From assembly GCF_021018805.1 (NCBI RefSeq), contig NC_086251.1:38510767-38574766 (forward strand): a stretch of DNA of 64,000 nt, given 5' to 3'. The position numbers were made by a program, and so were the translations under genes. Source of the DNA: Prinia subflava (lineage: Eukaryota; Chordata; Aves; Passeriformes; Cisticolidae). The first letter of the stretch is position 1. Every line of letters begins with the position of its first letter. Positions 54,445 through 64,000 of the stretch are shown here, piece after piece. The notes beneath the pieces are model-generated. The model had not been told where the DNA came from, ran no database searches, and saw nothing but the letters and a program-made list of their open reading frames with translations.

Positions 54445-55025
54445 AACTCAATCTTAAGTAAGGAAAGGGGTATAAGTGACTGACTTACCTTATGTTTTTT
54501 ATTTATGGTTGATAAATCTATCGTTTCAAGAGCAGCCCCTCCAAAACATACAATTTCAGTTTCAACAACAGAAACAACAGAAAAGAGACAGCCTTTTCTG
54601 ACACATTTACAAAGACATGAACATGATTTTGACATCAACTTTGTATTCTGAGCTGAATAACAAAATCCGTATGATGGAAGTTTATTAAACTTCTCACCTT
54701 GAAGGAAGGCAGCATTCTTGGAACTAGAAAATAAAACTACGTCACACTAATACTGGATAAATACTTAATATCTTGAAAAAGAAAGATTATTAATATCTAT
54801 TAACATAATGATATTGCTGTTTTAGAAAGACTACTCACAAAAGGGTCATTAAAATAATTTCGGTAACAAAAAATGACAAGTCCATGTGACAAAATATTAG
54901 AAACAGGCAAATTTTCAGCACTTGATCTATTCTTTATTTGATTTAAAAAAGGTGGTCTTCATCTGAATGCTCTTCTATGGATTTAAGTTCCCTAAAGGCA
55001 TCATCACCATTAAAAAACTCCCCTA

Positions 55026-57155
<2,130 letters not shown>

Positions 57156-57314
57156 CTCAGGCTTTTTCATGATCTGGATACTGAACATATGGTTTTTCAT
57201 GGGATAGATAACTATAAGAACATCACCAAATTCTGTTGGAATTATTCCTCTTCTATAATCTCGAGTATGTTCTGACCAGACAATGTGTACTTCATCATTT
57301 CCTAAATGTCTTAG
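57156..57314 (-). CDS. RALGAPA2: RALGAPA2 exon with catalytic asparagine
   Basis: A 159-nt, 53-codon exon in phase 0 at both ends, from a TTTTCCAG acceptor to a GTAAGG donor. It encodes [20 protein letters not shown], then [18 protein letters not shown] and [15 protein letters not shown]. This is the core of the Rap/Ran-GAP domain. The asparagine of HLGND (codon 57299-57297) corresponds by family knowledge to the Asn thumb that Rap1GAP and tuberin insert into the GTPase active site. RALGAPA2 rather than its paralogue RALGAPA1 is called because INSM1 is the neighbour. Upstream exons, which hold the N-terminal bulk of a protein of about 1,870 residues, are beyond the window. Confidence 0.97.
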
Positions 57315-57497
57315 CTGGAAAATCAGGGATAAAACACCATCAGTTTAAATATTCTTAATTAATATTCTTTAGCCATACAGCTATATTAAATGTACATATT
57401 TAAAAAGACAAACCCACTAAAAACACATGAAGACAAATGAGTAAAATAACCAAATTACACAACAGTTCTTTTACAATTTCAATGTATTAGTTGATAG

Positions 57498-57622
57498 TAC
57501 TGGTTTGTGCTATGTATTTTTATATATTGGTGTTAATTTCTATTTAAATCAACAGATATGTGAATATCTGTTTCCTACTAAAGCTAAAGAAGCTAAAATT
57601 TTGTTGATATTATCTCAAGAAT
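57498..57622 (+). repeat. Dispersed repeat, copy 2
   Basis: 125 bp, nearly identical to 47613-47729, from TACTGGTTTGTGCTATG to TATTATCTCAAGAAT. Compared with copy 1 it carries an extra 8 bp where a CTAAAG-like unit is duplicated (near 57581-57596). It lies about 180 bp upstream (in gene sense) of the Asn-thumb exon's acceptor, with no CR1 sequence beside it. Confidence 0.9.
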
Positions 57623-59088
57623 GCAGAGTGGTTCAACCTGATTTACTAAAATGTGTTCAAGATTGCTGTCACTGATCAGCAGAAAATTACTAAATTCTGT
57701 ATGAACTTCTGAAGTATGTGAATGGAGATCTGTTTAAAAGTTACATATCTGAGAAGTTTACCTCATCATTCTAGCCAAATTCCAAACTGCCTACTACAAA
57801 CAAAAAGCTTTTAAAGGAACATAGCTACTGCATTCTCCATAGCTCCCAGAATAACTAAGATAAATGCTCATTTTCCATGAAACCTGGACACCTTTGTAAA
57901 AATAACACCCTGTTCGTCTACAAACTATGAAATGGTTCTTGATCTGGCTCAGAATGGCTGAATGGGTTCCTCCAAATCCATGCTGCATCCTCAGATGTAA
58001 TCATATCACCAGACTGAGGAACTCCTTGAACACTCTGGAATTACCTGCACTGAAGAACCAAAATACTCCTTCTGATAAACATTATCATCTGATAACAAAC
58101 GTTCACATCATGTAGCAAGGCTTTATGTACACTGATCAAATACATTCAGATTATTAAATGTGAGATTCTTTCCTGTAAGAGTTATTTCTGAAAATTTAAA
58201 CCGGAAAACCTTTTTTATCTCCTAGTGCATCACCAGTTACTGACAATTATCTTCACCCCCATTTTCAGCTTGTTTCCACAGCTTTAGGTAGGTGGAATTT
58301 GTCAAACAATCACCTTGACATTATTCAAAGGACTGCACTGTGAACTGCTGTTAACACATAACATACAAATACCACTCTGAGCATGTATAAGAATCTATTC
58401 TATATAAAAAAGCAACAGTTTGCCATAGTGCTTTTAAAACACAATTGCACTTGAAATAAAAGCAAAACACATGCACACTCTTCAGAAAAATTTAATTGCA
58501 ATTATTCACTTGCTTATTTTACAAAACCTCCTAGAATGCTACCTTTGTCTTATCTGAAGGCCTACACCAGTTGTCAGTCGCAGACTAAAAAAAAAAAAAA
58601 AAGGAAAACAACCAAAAAGCTGTCTCTGCTCTTCTCTGTTAGCTTTAAATTGTATCACACTGAAGAACAGGGTTGTATTTCAACTAAAAAAAGGATTTTC
58701 TTCAGTGTTGGACTGGGCAAAGAACAGGTGGCTTCAATACCCTATCTCTTTGATGCTCAACAAGTAATTTGTTTTGTCTAGATCAGACTGTATAAACACC
58801 TACTCTAAAATGGCTGTGGTGCCTTTGAAGCCAGCTGTTCTTGCCCCTTGAGTAGATGGTGGAATTATTTTGAACAACACTTACTTAGGGACACTTCTGC
58901 ACCAACACTTAAACCCAATCCAGCAAAAGAACTGGTTATACCAACATTCACTACACTGAGCTTTATTTTACTAGATTACAATAAAGCCAGACAGCAACCT
59001 GAATGGCTGATGTGCAACAAAGAGCAGCTGAAGGACCCCTGGATAACTTAACAATGACAAATATCATAAAAGACCCTCTCCTACCTTG

Positions 59089-59440
59089 GAATCATAGAAT
59101 CATTTAGGTTAGAAAAGACCTCCAAGATCATCACAATCATCTGTTAATCTAACGCTGCCAAGTCCATCACTAAACCATGTCACTAAGCACCACATTTATG
59201 TATCTTTAAAGTACCTTTAGGGATGACAACTCCACCACTACCCCAGGTAATGCTGGACCTGTTCCCATCTTGACAACTCTTTCTGTTAAGAAGTTTTTCC
59301 TAATATCCAGCCTAAACTGCCCCCATTTCCTGTCTCTTGTTACTTGGGAGAGAAGACTGACCTCAGCATCACTACAACCTCTTTTCATGTAGTTGTAGAA
59401 AGCACTAAAGTCATTAAGAGCAGTAAGAGAGTGACAAGGA
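59089..59440 (-). mobile_element. CR1 LINE 3' end
   Basis: About 350 bp of CR1 3'-terminal sequence in reverse orientation. It begins on the + strand with the complement of the CR1 terminus (GAATCATAGAATCATTTAGG), runs through AAAAGACCTCCAAGATCATC and CCATCACTAAACCATGTC, and on to TTTCCTAATATCCAGCC and CTACAACCTCTTTTCATGTAG, typical of CR1 3' regions. It is truncated on its 5' side near 59440. Confidence 0.93.
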
Positions 59441-61690
59441 GCACACTTAGTTGTTTTTTCTTTCCTGGCTATAGTTTGGAGGACTTGATAAGATAAACCC
59501 CAAAATAGACAACAAAAAAACCCCTCCAGACCCCCCAAATCACCAGAAAAGCAACTTCTCCTTCTTACCTTTTAGTTTTGTAGCAAAACATTAATTAAAG
59601 AAACCCTGCACTGTGGCTCTAGAACAGCTCCATCCATTGATTTTCATCAGGCCAGAAGTTTACACAAGGCTCAGCTTCATTTCATTCTCCTCTACCATCG
59701 CTGTCTAACAAATCATTATCCTTGGCCTCCTCTCCTTTGGCCACAGTAAACCGACTTCTTTCTTCAGGCACGAGATAATTTTTTAAATGGATCACAAACA
59801 TGACCCAAGGGGGAAAAATATATGCCAGGTTTTTGTTTTAAATTCAGCTCATTTCATTGTGCTGGTCTCAGACATAGCCCAAGAAAACAACATGTTGGCA
59901 CCTTTTTTTGAGGCATGACAGGAGTGGAAAGTAGGGTTGTCACATCTTAAACTGGCTACATCACCAGAGAAGTCAGTGAGGAATTACACCTCAGATTAAA
60001 AAAAAAAAATCCCATTTTGCTTCCTTACTGAAGTGACAGTCAAACCAGCTGTTGAAATATGACAATGATAAGGTATCAGGGACTGACAGGCTCGCACTTA
60101 GAATCAAGTGAAAAGCTCAGGGAGAATGAGGCTGCCCAGCCAAACGAAAGCATGAGGCAAATCAGTTTGGACATGAAGTGTTGTGGAATGTAAAAAACCC
60201 ACATGGTCCTAGATTGAGGGATGGCCATCTGGAGCACTGACTGAACTCATTGAACCAACTGCCAAAAAGCAGAACTGAGGCCCATACACCATCACTGCAC
60301 TGCACCGCACCATTCATAATTCAGCAATATTTACTATTGACTAAAAACTATTCACTACAAACTATTTACTAGAAGAAATTTTCCTTACTTTGCCATCTTT
60401 GGACTCAGAGACAATAAACTGAGAGACAATACACTCACAGACTGTTAGAAACAAGTGATAGTGATAGTACATGCCAAATAAATAGCTTTAAAATCCAAAA
60501 CATATAGAGAGTTTAGATACTGCAGCTTCTTGAGGGCATCATTGCCTCTGCATTTCATTTATCAAAGATTGTCCTGTCTACCTGTTACTGATACCTGCAG
60601 TTAGTCAGATAGGATACGAGTTCTTGCACTTCTGTGAAAGCTACGCAGATGGAGCATCACTACTGATGTATGCTTTCACATTAGATTAAAACAGATTTTG
60701 CTGTGATAAAAGTGCACTGTGTGGTTACTTCAGCAGGATTACAGACAAGGGATTTATATTTTTGGATGCCAAGTGTACTGAAGCCATCAGTGACTTTTCT
60801 TTCCAATATCAAAGTTTGCTTAATACTCATATATATGTGTTAGAATACATTCCAGGTGAAAAACAGAAACAACTTCAGAGGAAAAGGAAAATGAATCAGA
60901 TTATTTCAGAGTTCCAAGTCCTGTCAAATGTATTTCACCTCACGATTACTATCAAAAAAGATCTGGCAATGACCTATAGTTTGAGTAAAATGCAGAATGG
61001 CATCTCTGTGACATGTAATGGACTAAGAGTCAAAATCCGAGGATGCAAGTAGGTGAATTATGGTATGAAGAATAAATGGTGGTATATAACAACAAGAGAA
61101 GTACTCAGGATCAAAACCTTGTGTCTACTATAGGTAGTCAGATGACTGACAAAAGTAATAGACAAGAAAACAAGGCTGCATGTTGCTGATTTTGTATTAT
61201 GTCTGGAGAATAACTAAGTTCTGGATAAGTCATTCTGTTCTTTTTTCAAATTTAGATCAGAAGAAGCTCTGATACTACTAACACAATGTTCCTTATTGCC
61301 TCCACCAAATGTCCTCGTGTTGGTCAGCAAGAAAAACTTCCTTTAAGCAAGAAAGCTGAAAAAGCACAAATGGTGGTAACTTGACTCATCAACAACACTT
61401 GATTCATGGAAGAGATCTGATACCTGAGATTGACTTGAAAAACTTTCCCAGTTTATTTCATCTGCTAGGTTTTGCATAAACCTTTTAGAAAGAATAATTT
61501 CAGATTTCTTTTCAATTTTTCATTTGAGGACCTTGAAATACAGCAGTGCTAAACAACCAAGATGTCCTGTAAGCACAGCAAATATTTTGAGAATCCATCA
61601 TTCACTGTAATTATTACACTACAGGAGAACCAGAGCCTGACCTCTTTCAACTTTAATCTAGATTCTTTATTTCTTTGTATTGAATTGGAA

Positions 61691-61718
61691 GTGTCCCGGA
61701 ATTCAGTGTCCCGGACAC
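61691..61718. repeat. Short GTGTCCCGGA repeat and palindrome
   Basis: GTGTCCCGGA is repeated after five bases, and the second copy forms the palindrome GTGTCC-C-GGACAC. It is CpG-containing in very AT-rich DNA. Possibly a relic of a mobile-element end; unproven. Confidence 0.5.
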
Positions 61719-63718
61719 AAGTAGGAGAAAGATACTGAGCTACAACTACCTCTGCTCATTGAAACCTTAAGGACAGACAAAAACATGATTTCCCGAGAAG
61801 GTGTGGTCCCAGTGTTATCTAACAGAATGGGATTTGGTGCACACAGAATAGACAGCTGTCAAGACTGAATTCTCTGTTAATGGTTATTCAAAACTCACCA
61901 CCAGTTGTCTTCACTCTAATTTCCTGACCTTGTTTTCCTGAATTTACAACTTCTTATGTGCATACATCACAGTAAGCCTAACAAAGTGCAAATTAGTACC
62001 AGAGACATAAATCACTGCAATAATATAAATAACAAAAAGTCCTAAAAGATTTCAGCAACTGGTGATACACTGGAAACACCTGGAACTATAGGTTACACAC
62101 CAGTATTCTAACACTCTAAATGCAGCTCAAACTGCCCTAGAGAGTTCATTATCTAAGCATAAGACATGGCACAAAATGGAGATGGACAAATGCAAAGAAG
62201 GTGTTTTACAAATGTAAGAAGGTGTTAAAGATTAGGAAAATGTTGTTTATATTAGCATTCTTCAAGAATGAAAGTGTCAAGACCAGAGAAAGGAAGGTTC
62301 AGCAATCAAAACAACAGTTTACGATACAGAGAATAAATTTTAACTGTGTGTATGGAAAGGTTATGTTAGAAGAAATGTTAGGTGGGAAAAAGAAGAGTCG
62401 TAAGCACAGAATGAATGTAAGAATCCAGAAAGTGGACCAAATTAAAGATGATTTTAGGCTATGGGCACAAGTGACAGGCACAATGGTCATGTTATCTGCG
62501 GTGATCCAGAAAGGTGGCAATGAGAAAGAGATTAAGAGCTCTGTTTTAGCCATTTTAAACCTGAGCTGTCGGGAAGACAGCCCTGAGGAGATAAAAGAGA
62601 CAAACAGATTTTCTTAGGCTTGCTTTGAAACTCTACTCCATTAGAACAAATATATAAAAATGACCAACTGTTAGGTTACCTGAAATTTCAAATTTAACTC
62701 AAAATACTTTAAAATATTCTTACTCTATAACCATCATCATGTGTCAGCTCTCCTAATACATTTATGTTAACTGAATACAAAAGAAACGTGAAATAAATAT
62801 AACCAGGAGGGATGATCAAATCTAATTTTGATACATTAGTGTCATATGCTGTACATGTTACAATAGCAGCCAGACTTTAAACTAAGCTGCAGGCTATACT
62901 GAAATTTCCAAATGGCAGATTGTTCTAAGTGATACCAAGTATAATTGAAGTAATAAACGATAGTAAAAGCAAAGCACAATGTCAGGAAGAATTTAAGTAT
63001 TTACTTTTTAAAATTAAATGAGTTAGGTTTGGAAAGGCAAGACAAGTGAAATAATGCAGGGCTCAATTTACAGAAAATTCCTTTTATTTATCTGTTACAT
63101 TAACCCTTGAACTCTTGCCAAAATTACTGTAATTTCTAATACCCACTTACCTAAAGGAGGGAGAAAAAAGCTATTATATTTTATTCTGATAAAACAGCTA
63201 GCCTCAACTTTTTTCTTCTACAAAAATGGAAGTGTTTATTAGGAAAAGGACAAAAGGAGCAGAGATATATGAAGTAATGGCTTTACGCAGCTACTTTTGT
63301 CCATTTAATGTTAACAGCACTACTGTCTACAGTGCATGTACCTTCTAGATGGATCTTTCACAAAACTTTGTCTCAAAAACTATGGTGTGTTTGGGGTTTT
63401 TGTTTGTTTGGTTTGGTTTTTTAGCAATATGTGTATCTAATTGTGACTCAGAAAGGTACTGTACGGATAATTTATATCTGTAAATCTTCAAGATCCCAAC
63501 ACATGTTAGCAACATAACAGCAAATAAAAAAACCAGAAGTACTGGGAGCTGTAACAATTTTATGTGGTTAGACTCATGTCATGCACAACTTAGAATCATG
63601 TAATACATCAAAAGCTCAAGATGAATTAGTATTCTGATCACTAACAACATTACTACTTTTTATTTACATACTGTATGCATAAAATTCTCATTTACAATGC
63701 CTTCACTCCTTTAGGAAG

Positions 63719-63743
63719 TTCCTCCTAAGGAAGGAGGAACTAG
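63719..63743. repeat. Perfect 10-bp hairpin
   Basis: AGTTCCTCCT and AGGAGGAACT form a perfect 10-bp stem around a 5-nt loop. The stem is too short for a microRNA precursor. Function unknown. Confidence 0.6.
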
Positions 63744-64000
63744 ACAGGTGACAGCTCATTTATGTGCTTCTACAACCTTTCTCATTCTGTGAAATGAGTC
63801 TTCATTATTTAGTTCTCATTTTCTCTGCAAGCTTTTTCTTGTAAGGTTAGTGTAAATACTTTTTAGTTGAACCTTTAATTGTAAGAAAATCAGAATGGAT
63901 TGCATTATCAGCATTAAACCTTTATTTTCTATTTGCAAATTAAATAGTTATTTTACATATGTATTTCAATCTTAAGTTCCTTTACACAATCAGACGTTTT

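Larger units (their letters stand above)
57315..64000. other. RALGAPA2 intron running off the window
   Basis: No upstream exon was found; the sequence that should precede LRHLGND in the GAP domain is not visible on the - strand up to 64000. The intron holds the second copy of the dispersed repeat, a CR1 fragment, a 138-codon plus-strand open frame at 62201-62617, and small hairpins at 61691-61718 and 63719-63743. Confidence 0.65.

Noticed and set aside
54438..54650. Minus-strand 66-codon frame with a GTAAGT donor, as an extra RALGAPA2 exon
   Set aside because: Joining it to exon 55123-55250 in the required phase at either plausible acceptor meets an immediate stop, and the flanking exons already join in frame without it.
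59560..59600. Donor-like CTTACC complement as the end of the exon before 57156-57314
   Set aside because: The sequence before it does not encode the conserved GAP-domain residues expected ahead of LRHLGND, and no acceptor frames an exon.
63140..63180. Pyrimidine tract and TTTAG on the - strand as a RALGAPA2 acceptor
   Set aside because: The following sequence does not encode recognisable RALGAPA2 residues.

Overview
The window is vertebrate nuclear DNA, almost certainly from a bird and probably a songbird. Several CR1 LINE fragments are present. A defective endogenous retrovirus has LTRs opening TGTCCTGGTTCTGGCC, a type I associate with passerines. The gene order INSM1 next to RALGAPA2 is conserved among amniotes. 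Apart from INSM1, whose coding sequence is one uninterrupted exon, the DNA is AT-rich intron and intergenic sequence. Nearly all short open frames are chance.

Layout. 1-17.2 kb: gene-free upstream flank with two CR1 pieces (6.6-7.6 kb and 15.2 kb) and AT-rich stretches that could be enhancers. 17.3-20.7 kb: CpG-rich block with the INSM1 promoter (inverted CCAAT, TATA) and the INSM1 reading frame, 18406-19800, + strand, 464 codons. It encodes an N-terminal SNAG repressor peptide and five zinc fingers. The INSM1 3'UTR probably runs to about 21.0 kb, with an AU-rich element and an AATAAA. 21.0-21.9 kb: short intergenic gap. From about 21.9 kb to the end: the 3' part of RALGAPA2 on the - strand, convergent with INSM1.

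I assembled four RALGAPA2 exons by frame and splice signals: 57156-57314, 55123-55250, 34919-35043 and 23040-23194 (terminal, with stop). They join in frame into the last 188 residues: the end of the Rap/Ran-GAP domain, including the asparagine-thumb motif HLGND, and a basic, serine-rich tail. The introns are 1.9, 20.1 and 11.7 kb. Earlier exons lie beyond the right edge.

The last RALGAPA2 intron holds an antisense provirus-like element (25935-29208) with two LTRs, a tRNA-Lys-like primer site and a decayed integrase. Its RNase H block is inverted in place relative to the integrase. The large intron holds a CR1 fragment, MIR-like and possible tRNA-SINE remnants, and one copy of a roughly 120-bp sequence whose near-identical second copy is in the neighbouring intron 10 kb away. 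A small GC-rich patch near 44.2 kb is the most gene-like unexplained spot.

Functionally, INSM1 is a neuroendocrine transcriptional repressor and RALGAPA2 is the catalytic subunit of a RalA/RalB GTPase-activating complex. They are neighbours by conserved synteny, not a pathway. No tRNA, rRNA, CRISPR or prokaryote-type feature was seen.
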